A DNA stretch of 64,000 bases, from positions 1,189,148-1,253,147 of the forward strand of contig NC_030986.1 in assembly GCF_000149955.1 (NCBI RefSeq), read 5' to 3'. The position numbers were made by a program, and so were the translations under genes. Position 1 is the first letter of the stretch. The number at the start of each line of letters is the position of its first letter. This stretch comes from Fusarium oxysporum f. sp. lycopersici 4287 (Eukaryota > Ascomycota > Sordariomycetes > Hypocreales > Nectriaceae). The notes under the pieces are model-generated. The model saw nothing but the letters and a program-made list of their open reading frames with translations. It ran no database searches and was not told the DNA's origin. Below, one piece after another: positions 46,871 through 56,896 of this stretch.

Positions 46871-48232
46871 ATGGCTTTTGACGACGACGATAATCCCAGT
46901 ACCTTAGCACAACCAGCCAAAAGCACCAATGGTGCTGCTACAGAAGATGTCGACGATGACGCGCCGGATGTTAACCTCTTCCTATCCATGTTCGACAAGC
47001 ATGGTGTATCAAGCAAAGCTATTCGCAAGGGCGAGAAGGATTTCGAGTCACATGGCACCCGTGCACAAGATGGTCTTCTCGAAGCGAGTCGCACTGTCTT
47101 GGATAATGTCCTAGGCTACACAAGGATACATCGCGAAGATTCCTGGGTTCGAGGATGGTGTTTTCCCGACTGGTGGGCCAAGGTAGAGGAAGCTGGCGAG
47201 AAGGAGGGCTTGTGGCTACGTGACAGAGTTGTCATGGTTGAGCATGAACGCGGAACATGGCAGAAAGATATTGGACGGGCGGTACCTGCACACAAGGAGC
47301 GCTTGGGTACGGGGAAAGTCTGGCTTTTGCCTGAGGAGGCTATTTTTCTCATCGAGAGAGGGACCATGGATCTCTGGTGGCCAAATCGACAACTGGAGGA
47401 TATCCTACCCCACGCTGATGGAAAACCGAAGACGGATATGGGACCTGACGACTATGATGCCGGGCTGCCTTTGAGTCTTGAGGCAGCATATTCACTTTTT
47501 ATCGGAAACGAGGGTGAGAGGGGCAAAATCACATTACCACAATACCAGGTTTACTCGCATCTGAAGCGAGCAGGCTTCTACGTTCTACGCGCGCCACCCT
47601 ATGAGGCACCAACACCAACACACCAGTCCAAGACTCTATGGCAATGGCTATTCTCATTCTTCAACTCAGAATCACAACCAAAGCGAAACCCATCTGGACC
47701 TCTTGTTCAGCCAGGCCTTTACCGCGCTTATAGACCTATCTACGACCAACTTGCCATTCTTCCCCGCCACAAACCACTACCTACACCTCCCATAGTTCAT
47801 CCTCCCCAAGATCCTTGGCGAGTTTTCTTTCACGTATGGAAATCAGGTGGCGCGCCATTCTCGAAAAAGAACCCACCACCACCTGATTTCCGCTTTGCGG
47901 TGGTTGACGCAAGCGATACATGCGTTCCAACGCTCGAACAAATCGAAGCTCTTCTAGAATCTACACCTTACGACCCACCCAATGAGGCTTGGAAGGGCCC
48001 TGGAGGACGGATGTATCAGCGACTAAAGCACGGACACCGCAACGTGCTGGTAGCGATTGTGGATCGCGGCCTCGTCAACTTTATGAGATTTGGCGAAGGA
48101 GCATTTGGAGAGGAGAGATTGTTTAAGAGATTTGATAATCAGGGAGGCCAGAGAGGTGGACCAAAGACAGGTCGTGGTGGAGGCAGAGGACGCGGTCGGG
48201 GTAGAGGCCGTGGTCGAGGACGGGGGAGGTGA
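46871..48232 (+). CDS. SEN54: tRNA-splicing endonuclease subunit Sen54
   Basis: Structural subunit of the Sen2-Sen15-Sen34-Sen54 endonuclease that removes tRNA introns. Single exon, 453 residues, ATG 46871 in context CGCCATGG. The N-terminal Sen54 domain is clear: HGTRAQDGLLEASRTVLDNV, then SWVRGWCFPDWW, and RDRVVMVEHERGTWQKDIGR (about residues 60-140). VWLLPEEAIFLIERGTMDLWW and the SLEAAYSLFIG block follow. The C-terminal part includes YQVYSHLKRAGFYVLRAPP and PWRVFFHVWKS. It ends with an RG-repeat tail (about 25 residues of alternating Gly and Arg) that I do not know as typical for Sen54. An intron-bearing tRNA-Leu gene lies head to head with it. Assignment firm. Confidence 0.93.
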   Translation: MAFDDDDNPSTLAQPAKSTNGAATEDVDDDAPDVNLFLSMFDKHGVSSKAIRKGEKDFESHGTRAQDGLLEASRTVLDNVLGYTRIHREDSWVRGWCFPDWWAKVEEAGEKEGLWLRDRVVMVEHERGTWQKDIGRAVPAHKERLGTGKVWLLPEEAIFLIERGTMDLWWPNRQLEDILPHADGKPKTDMGPDDYDAGLPLSLEAAYSLFIGNEGERGKITLPQYQVYSHLKRAGFYVLRAPPYEAPTPTHQSKTLWQWLFSFFNSESQPKRNPSGPLVQPGLYRAYRPIYDQLAILPRHKPLPTPPIVHPPQDPWRVFFHVWKSGGAPFSKKNPPPPDFRFAVVDASDTCVPTLEQIEALLESTPYDPPNEAWKGPGGRMYQRLKHGHRNVLVAIVDRGLVNFMRFGEGAFGEERLFKRFDNQGGQRGGPKTGRGGGRGRGRGRGRGRGRGR

Positions 48233-51200
48233 TGTCAGCTACAATGAAGAAATGAAATGCAACGACATCGAATGAATTGACGTCAAAACCTGATCGTACT
48301 ATGTTTGCAACGGATTATGCAGATGAGCTGACGTGTGTCACGGTTTCCTCATGGTGCTATAATAAGAGTGATCTCGTTGGCTGACATGCTATACTGACAG
48401 ACTAAGTTACCTATCGCAATCAACTACTCATAATCATCGTGAAAACTCGTATTTACTGTACTCAAGTTATTGTCAGATTTACAATGTCAGAACTTGGGCT
48501 CTGAGCTGGGAAACTTTGTCAGTTTCTTCTGTCTGAGTGTCATATGCGGCCCAACTACAAAACTGCCACCAAGAGTTTTGATGAGTGAAAATATTTGCAG
48601 CCATGGTAATTTACCCACAAGTGTATTTCAACATGAGATATGAGTCAGGTTTTACATTAAACAGGCAACCCTCGGCTAAGAGTATCGACTGGTTCGCTTG
48701 TCTTCAAGTTCAACCAGTCGCAACTATGTGCTACCCGGGAGGCGTTTCACAGACGTGACAATTCGAGCACAATTACAATCGATTACCGTCGAATCTCCGG
48801 AACACAAAATCCTTGCCTTGAACGAGAACGAAAGTGGCGTTGTTCCAAAGACCGAATGTGCAGTTGTGACAGACGAATCACATTGTGACCACAGCGAGAC
48901 ACTATTTGGATAAGTTGACAACTCAATTTGGCAGAAGTCGACCAACAAAAATGAGGGAATTAATGACAACACGGCATAAAAGACTCTGAAACTCAGACAG
49001 GCATATTATGATGATAGACAATGCAGAGAAGCATAATTGGCGCGACGCTGTGACTTGTCTTAACCATACACAGTAAAAGAGTTGGTGATTTGCGAGACGT
49101 GCATAATTGGCAGAGAGGCACGGTAACTCATGATAACCAACCAGGACGACCTAGTAGTGGGTATCATCGGCTCCTATTCAATTGAGAATGAGCTTAGGGA
49201 CCGAGGGGAAACTTGGACTTTTACAATTCTCAGTGACATAAAAACCGAGATAGGTGTAGGATAACTTAAAGTGAACTTAGTAGGCTCTTTGACTAGTCCA
49301 TTTTCGTCCCCTCGTATGAAGGTCTCAAAGATTTCTGACACCCTGAGGAGAGTCCAATTTTTCTTAATAATAAAATTTACAGGGATTGTTGAATTGTCGG
49401 GACTTAGTGGGTGAGATGGGCCGATCGCGAAGACCCGGTTACGTTACAAGATTGGGAACTTTGACGTTGAATCTGATGACAAGCGAGTCATGTAATATGA
49501 GTTGAAGTTTCGCAAGTCTTTTGAGGAAAATATGTAGATGATCAGAGTCTTTTCGCACTTGGCGTCATTGTTGTAAACATGTCCTTAGAAACTCATTCTT
49601 TCGTAAGCACTTGTACTAGATATCTTGCTTGACTGTCTCGGCGACCTCCAGATGGAGCGACGCTGACGAGAAGTCAGTAATCAACTCGTGTAAGCAAAGA
49701 AGAGGCAGGATTGGAGAAGACTGGCCGCGGGTGCTATACCGGCATGGTGCTATTTATCCGTCCTTGGCCCTGCCACTATGTGCGTTACCGTACAGTTCTG
49801 TACAACCGTCGGTTGTTGAGATGAGCTGAGTTGAGCTAATGTCCGTTGGAGTTTCGAGGGTTGATACCCTTTTTCGTTTTCAACCTCGGCAGTTTCATGG
49901 TGCAATTGAGTTGTCGACGAAGTCTACCATATGGTCATGAGTTTAAAGGGACGGCTCTCATCAAATATTCATGTGAGATCGCCCAAGAGATGAATTGGCT
50001 GATGACTCTCTCAGGAAGCTGAATTGCTATAAAAGACGAACGATGCCCAAATTGAGAGGCGTGTATCAGTGTTTAGATAGGGCGTGCGTATAAGCGCGGG
50101 AACCATGAAGTTGCGAGATTACAGATTTTCCCGCAAAAAGACTCGCTGTTCTCTATTGGCTACCGCCCAGAGCTGGAACACAATGCTGTTACATGATTGG
50201 CTAAAAAGAGCCAAATATGACATCATAATCATAACGTACTGGCCACCTATCCAGTCAGCACATGCCTCAACTTTTCACTTTCCAGGCATATGCAACATGA
50301 GGATATTGACTTTTTGGAGTGCTACCGCAAGTCAAGGTTTCGAATTAACAACGTGAAAGTGCCGAATTGAGCTAATTTTGTTGGCGATGAGGAGAAGAGA
50401 AGAACGGGAGAGTTGTCGGGACTTGTGATGTGATGTGGAAGGGTTTATTGGCTTGAGCTTGTGACTATTGATGGAAATCGTGGCATCATTGCTGCTATCA
50501 AGCCAGGCTTGTCTTGGCGCAGCGCTGCTGCTAGGGGGCGGTGTTGCGCTGGCTGGCTGAGTCGATCAGTCACAGAGGGTGAACCATTGCCTGCGATTAG
50601 TGGTAGGAGAACGATTTATTGTATCACTCTGTAACCTGACAGTGCTCGTTGCCAATTTGGAATCTCGTATCCTTGGCATTTAGCCTACACGTCTATTCAC
50701 CGGGCCTTAGTGTTCAGAGGGAGCGGTGTCAGTGTATGCGTCAGTAGTTGTCAACTAGCACGGGTAGAATGATGCACAACCCCATAGGTGCCATTGGGGG
50801 GAATTGGAAAGACACATTGGAAATGATGCGACATGATAAAGTTCAATAAAAATACAAGGGTCATTGTTGATTAGAGTTGCTGTATCGGCACATCGAGTCG
50901 CGTCGAGTCCAGAACTTGACAACACCTTATCTAAGAGACTGTGAACCTATGGGGGTGACTGAGGATGTTCATAGGCGTGTATGTAGTATTGCATGAGCTG
51001 GCCTAAAGCGTCCACCTATGAGATGTTTCATGAGTGAACATTCGCAACCACAAGAAAGGGGATTCATCATCAGAGAAAGAGGTCAGAAAAAAACCAGAGC
51101 AGAAATGATGAGTGAGTATAAAAAGTTAAATATGGTTGAAAGGGAGATGAAGGGTGGAAGAACTGATGGCTTATACGGAACTTCTCCATGGTCAACTGCA

Positions 51201-52498
51201 CAACTACCTTTCTGACTATTCGAGATTGTGCAGAGCTGACCTCGAGTTACCTGATAAACGCAATGAACCTTGACGTTCCAATCTTGGTTCGTTGTTGCTG
51301 CTCTTGGTGCAGCTAAGTGTGATGTTGATCCAAGGCTGGCAACTCTCGTGGCCAATCAGAACAAGCCATGTTGATGCAGTAAATCTCCAATAATGAAGAA
51401 TGAGAATCGAAGGCACAGTCACTCACTCCAGTTCAGTGAGGGGTGAGCCAAGGTCTTAAGTCCAAGAGCCAATCTTAGTTACCAAGGGAGATGTTTAGAG
51501 TAATGGATCAGTCACAACAGTATCGTGTCAGTGCTGATACAGTTGCAGAACAAGTTCAGCATGAAATACTCTCGCCTCCAAGGGTTCAACTGATAGCGTT
51601 GCCTTGTCATTGATTCATTTCGTAAGATTCAATCAAGGCATCTATAAACCCACTCTTTTCTTCTACCGTTTCCACACAACTTCTCTTCCGGGCTCCCTGG
51701 CAATTCCGTTACGACGTAAGGTAACTGTTGACTTTTGCCTTAGCTCTTTGCATGCCCCACACGCCCCCATTTTGAGATTCCTGGACTTCCATGTCTACTA
51801 TTCATTCTCCGTTCTCAACCTAACTTTAACTTATCCCTTTCCTACCTATTCCCCTTCCTCAACTATTCATCGTCAACTTGACAATCTCTCACTCGTTGAG
51901 TTCAGTTTGCTCCTCGATGGATCTCGGTCTCTACACAACTCGTACAACTACCTCTGAGTTATCCTGTACGTAATCCCTTCTCTTGTCCTTACTCGTCAAC
52001 TTCCTATCTGCCAAGTTGAACTGCGCTTATTGTCTTTAGCCCTGGGCCCCCGGCTCTAAGATTCCAGAATCAGATCCTCAACCAACCAGGGTGTTGGTCT
52101 TGACTCTCCCATTCCTGCTTCCCGACGCCATCCACTTCAACTTTACCTGAGGTGACCTTAATTTATTTCATCTCACCTCCCAAGCTGTGGCAGTGGCTGT
52201 ACTAGTTAGTCTTCTGCCTTGCCTTACCTCACCTTAGCCTCAGGTAATACCCAAGGTAATTAATTGGCAACCTGAGTTGCGACCATTGACGCGCAAGTCA
52301 ACTCACTTCTTTTCTTGCAACTACCTAAACTCGATTTTTGATAACGCGCCATCACCTAATTCTCTGTCTCCCGTTTTTTTCCTTCTAAATCTCCCCAACG
52401 GTCAACCCAATTACATTTTCATCAACTGAAGCCAGTCAACTAACGACAACTCTTTCGCGCTCCAGTATAACCAAGTGAGATATTGCTCAAGTCGCGTC
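48233..52498. other. Long gene-poor region, ending in a CT-rich leader
   Basis: 4.3 kb with only short frames. 48233-51500 contains no coding signal, tRNA or transposon remnant I can recognise. From about 51600 the plus strand turns CT-rich (frame 51604-51957 reflects this composition), most likely promoter and leader of the gene at 52499. Confidence 0.55.
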
Positions 52499-55400
52499 AT
52501 GGAAAATACGGACAGCGACAAGCCCAGGCCGGTTGCGCCACCTGAGCCCATATCACCCGCGCTCTCTTCTGGTGCTCCCAAGCCGTCAACTTCTGGAGCT
52601 GCATCACCAGCTGGTGTTCCAACGCCAGACTCTGCCCTCGTCATAAAGGTTAAGAGCCCTTTGGTTGAGAGCGCGCCTGTTAACGTTGCAACAACTGGTA
52701 TATCTGCTGCCCCAGCGCCCAGAGCCGCATCACCACCAGCAGCCATGCCGCCATCACCATTACCAAAGGCTTCAACTCCAGCTCCAGTTACTAAGGATCG
52801 CGCTCCATCACCGGCGAACGCGCATTCACCTAGTACTGCTAATGGTAGGTCACCAGTTGCTGCTCCGTCTGCCGCTATAAGTGCATCACCAAGGCAAGTC
52901 ACATTTCCATTGTCATGGGTTGTTGCTCTTTCTTTCTCTATCCTCAAACCTCCCCAAACTCATCAAAACATTCACGTCGTGTTGGATTGCTTCGCCATCA
53001 TGCCTTCGCGTCCTCAGCCAGTCAAGTGATTGAGCCAGAGAGTGAGCGAGTGGCGTGGCTTCGAACAAGGGTTTACGGCCTAAGTTAGTTGGCATTGCCC
53101 GATTTGTCAACACAAGGGCAATTGTTGTTGACTGCATCTGGCCTGACTGTATCTCATCGTGATTTCTTGAAAGATACGGTGACTCTGAATCTAATCACCG
53201 TCGACGAATCAAGGAAGTGACAGGATTTGATCCCAAGCGGTGTCGAATGTTGCCCAACATGAACCGAATAGGCTGAATCACTCACTGCCGCAAGTTGCAT
53301 TCACACTCTTTAGTTGGAGATGTAGCTGCAACTGCACTGCAACTTTCCTGCTTCAATGACAACTGGCAGCAGCGATTGTCTTTCTCTCTCTCTCTCTTGT
53401 TTTATCCTAGCTCAAACCTTCTTTCCTGCTCATGCTTTCATCTTTGTTTTGGTATTATTTGCTTGTGTTTTGTCTCAACATACACCCTCATCCTTCAAAG
53501 TTTTTGGCAAACTCAACTATTCTTTTGACCTTGTAATGAGAAAGAGGAGGATTTTGGAGCCAACCACACACTCTCACATTCACCCTCAGGGTGCGGACCC
53601 AAGACTATGGTTTCTGTAAAAGACCTTAGGTACCCCAGCTCTTCTTCCCATTCCCCCTTTGGTCTCACATCCTTGCCCCTGTAACATCGTCATCTTTCAC
53701 CTCGTACTGGATATTATACACCCCTGCAACCACGTCAGGCTTCATCAACCTAACAAACCTCACCTCAACTTGACGATGGATTCGGGATCCCGTCAGCCCC
53801 AGCCCGCATCTTTTCTTATACTATATACACCGATGCTTTATTAGATCGAGTGGTCGTTGGGCATCTTACTTTCTGCCTGAGTTCAGCAGTGATTGACTTG
53901 ATTCAATGCATTTGTCTTATACCACCCTGTGTTTCAGAATATAGCGCTGGCCAATGAATCACATCTAACTCACCCTCACAGACAGACCAACGGTCGCAAG
54001 ATTTCCATCGGCGACGCAGATGTTGAAAGCGAGCTAAGTGAGCCGGCGAGCACTGTACATTCTCCGTCAGGGGTCGACTTCAACGAACTCGAGGACGAGA
54101 TAGTAGTGGGCGCTCGCACTAACGGTATTCGCAAGTCGTCACCTCTTCGGCCAGCATCTGAAGCCGATGACGAGATTATGGGAGATGCTGAGGATGAGCC
54201 CGTGGCTTCTCACTATCCAAAGAGAAAACGCAACTCTATTTTCCATGACCTGAGTGAAAGGAAAATGGAGCCGGTGAGGTCTCTCGCTGACGAACGACAA
54301 CCACAAGNNNNNNNNNNNNNNNNNNNNNNNNNNNNNNNNNNNNNNNNNNNNNNNNNNNNNNNNNNNNNNNNNNNNNNNNNNNNNNNNNNNNNNNNNNNNN
54401 NNNNNNNNNNNNNNNNNNNNNNNNNNNNNNNNNNNNNNNNNNNNNNNNNNNNNNNNNNNNNNNNNNNNNNNNNNNNNNNNNNNNNNNNNNNNNNNNNNNN
54501 NNNNNNNNNNNNNNNNNNNNNNNNNNNNNNNNNNNNNNNNNNNNNNNNNNNNNNNNNNNNNNNNNNNNNNNNNNNNNNNNNNNNNNNNNNNNNNNNNNNN
54601 NNNNNNNNNNNNNNNNNNNNNNNNNNNNNNNNNNNNNNNNNNNNNNNNNNNNNNNNNNNNNNNNNNNNNNNNNNNNNNNNNNNNNNNNNNNNNNNNNNNN
54701 NNNNNNNNNNNNNNNNNNNNNNNNNNNNNNNNNNNNNNNNNNNNNNNNNNNNNNNNNNNNNNNNNNNNNNNNNNNNNNNNNNNNNNNNNNNNNNNNNNNN
54801 NNNNNNNNNNNNNNNNNNNNNNNNNNNNNNNNNNNNNNNNNNNNNNNNNNNNNNNNNNNNNNNNNNNNNNNNNNNNNNNNNNNNNNNNNNNNNNNNNNNN
54901 NNNNNNNNNNNNNNNNNNNNNNNNNNNNNNNNNNNNNNNNNNNNNNNNNNNNNNNNNNNNNNNNNNNNNNNNNNNNNNNNNNNNNNNNNNNNNNNNNNNN
55001 NNNNNNNNNNNNNNNNNNNNNNNNNNNNNNNNNNNNNNNNNNNNNNNNNNNNNNNNNNNNNNNNNNNNNNNNNNNNNNNNNNNNNNNNNNNNNNNNNNNN
55101 NNNNNNNNNNNNNNNNNNNNNNNNNNNNNNNNNNNNNNNNNNNNNNNNNNNNNNNNNNNNNNNNNNNNNNNNNNNNNNNNNNNNNNNNNNNNNNNNNNNN
55201 NAAGCTGTTTATGAAGCACAGGCAAGGGCCGCGGGGACGAATTACAAGGCGCCTGCTCCCTTGTCTATTGCACCCGCTCTACCCCGTCTTCCAGGCGATT
55301 ATGGCGAAGAATCTGATCAGACAGGGCGAATGGGATATGGAGGCCATGAGTTGCGTCAGAGTCGCCGCGTCGAGGCCGACAGAGCCGAAGCACGCCAGTC

Positions 55401-55881
55401 ATACATAGATATTGACACTCCTCCTCAACCTGCGCCAGCTCCTCGCCAAACCACGGGCAGGACATCGTTGAACAACAATGCGATCGAAAGAACATCGGCT
55501 CTAGCGGAGCGTGAGATTGCACGCGTCGAGCTCGCTCAGGAACGCGCCCATCTGCAAGCAGCGAACCGTGAACGTGCAGCAGCCGCAGCCGCTCAGGCAG
55601 CCCAAGCCGCTGCCGCGAATATCCCTGGCGTGGCCGTTAACGGGCGGCAACAATTACACGAGCGGGACGAAATGCAACGCCTCAATAAAGTCTGGGCGCG
55701 CCAGGAAAGCCTCCGACTAAGAACGAATGCCGAAGATGCAAAGATGTACGCCGGGGTGAAGTATGAACGCAAGACGCAAGGCCCATTTACTGGGAAACTC
55801 GTTTCACAAGGCACCATTATCAATATCGACGGCGAGGACTACATTGAGTACCGTGTCCTCGCCAAGCCGTCGTTCTTCTAG
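52499..55881 (+). CDS. Uncharacterised Ala/Pro/Ser-rich protein, interrupted by an assembly gap
   Basis: Not recognised with confidence; low-complexity termini and a KRKR motif suggest a nuclear, perhaps chromatin-associated protein. Exon 1 52499-52893 (MENTDSDKPRPVAPPEP, repeated SP/AP) ends at a GCAAGT donor; a CTAACTCACCCTCACAG acceptor ends at 53981, giving a 1,088-bp GC-AG intron and joining ASPR to QTNGRKISIG. Exon 2 runs from 53982 into N (54308-55201) and resumes in the same frame to 55881. Before the gap: acidic stretch and KRKRNSIFHDLSERKMEP. After it: a long Ala/Arg/Glu coiled coil (REIARVELAQERAHLQAANR), then a compact end (GTIINIDGEDYIEYRVLAKP). The diagnostic domain is probably inside the gap; an Sds3/Dep1-like subunit is one guess with little support. 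Total about 764 residues if no intron lies in the gap. Confidence 0.65.
54308..55201. other. Assembly gap (894 N)
   Basis: Unknown bases within the coding region. The length is divisible by three and the frame agrees on both sides, consistent with an estimated or correctly sized gap in one exon, but introns cannot be excluded. Confidence 0.99.
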
Positions 55882-56814
55882 AATGATGATTGAGCTGTAT
55901 GAGTACTGGGACTCATCCATCAGCTCCGACGAAGTGAGGGCTTGAAAGCAGAAACAAAGCCCGATATATCACCGACTCACATTACCTTTAATATTTATCT
56001 ACACATCACCTGCAGCAAGACGCCTTTGTTTCAGGTTCAACCTCTGTATACCATGGGAAAGGAGAAGACTTTTGACAAGATGTTGAGGTTTTGAGCAAGA
56101 CAGAAGTTTGGGGCTCTACAGAAAAGGACTCGGTCCACTTGCACTAGAATGGCTCTTGATGCTAACCTTTCTTTTCTTTTCTTTTGTTATTTTATACCTG
56201 ATGGTCGTGTTTCATCATACTATAGGTCAAGGTTGGGAGGTGGAATGGATGTGTCTAGCAGATTAGACTCCGCGGAAACGGAGACGATGGTGTTTGGGGT
56301 CGGTGTGCTGCGGAATTATACCCGGTATAGGCAGACGGTATTACATTGCTCTTGTATGAACTAGACATACTTTTTATTTTTATTTTTAATTGATGCTCTG
56401 GAAGCATGTACTGGACTGGACGTAACATCGTGACCACCATGCCTTGTATATTTTTGTTGAAAAAAAACCTACTGACATAGTTACGAGTTAGCTTCAGAAG
56501 GTGATGTCTTGTTTCGAGATGCAGTCGAGCAAGCATAAGATGACCAAGGTTAGTACTGCAACGCTGTCGCATATAGTACTGTAATGTGGCCGACTTGAGT
56601 CCTCCTGTGGATAATAGCGCAACGCACTTGTACTCTTGAGTCATTTATCATCAATGATTACTTACAGACCGGCACCGTGATAGAAATTTATGTGTATCCT
56701 GGAGCAAGGATCGCTTGCGGGAGTTCAATATGTATAACCATGTTTTGGTGTGAGGCAATTTGTGCGTGTGGTATATACTAAAATACGAGCCCACCCTTGT
56801 ATCAAATCCTCTCA
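55882..56814. other. Intergenic, upstream of tRNA-His
   Basis: 3' flank of the preceding gene, then AT-rich sequence; nothing supported. Confidence 0.6.
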
Positions 56815-56896
56815 GCCGTCATCGTATAGGGGTCAGTACATCAGTTTGTGGCTCTTCGAAGCACTGAAAACGCAAGTTCGAGTCTTGCTGACGGCA
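56815..56896 (+). tRNA. tRNA-His(GUG) with a 10-nt intron
   Basis: Acceptor GCCGTCA (56815-56821) pairs fully with TGACGGC (56889-56895), discriminator A 56896. D arm GTAT..GTAC with loop AGGGGTCA. Anticodon stem TCAGT/ACTGA is perfect. The loop begins TTGTGG with anticodon GTG at 56848-56850. Ten extra bases (56852-56861, CTCTTCGAAG) lie after position 37 and can only be an intron. T arm GCAAG-TTCGAGT-CTTGC. T-rich runs downstream (about 56906-56920) suit Pol III termination. Confidence 0.92.

Noticed and set aside
51604..51957. 117-codon plus-strand frame
   Set aside because: Composition (Ser/Leu/Phe/Pro) follows the CT-rich leader; no family features.
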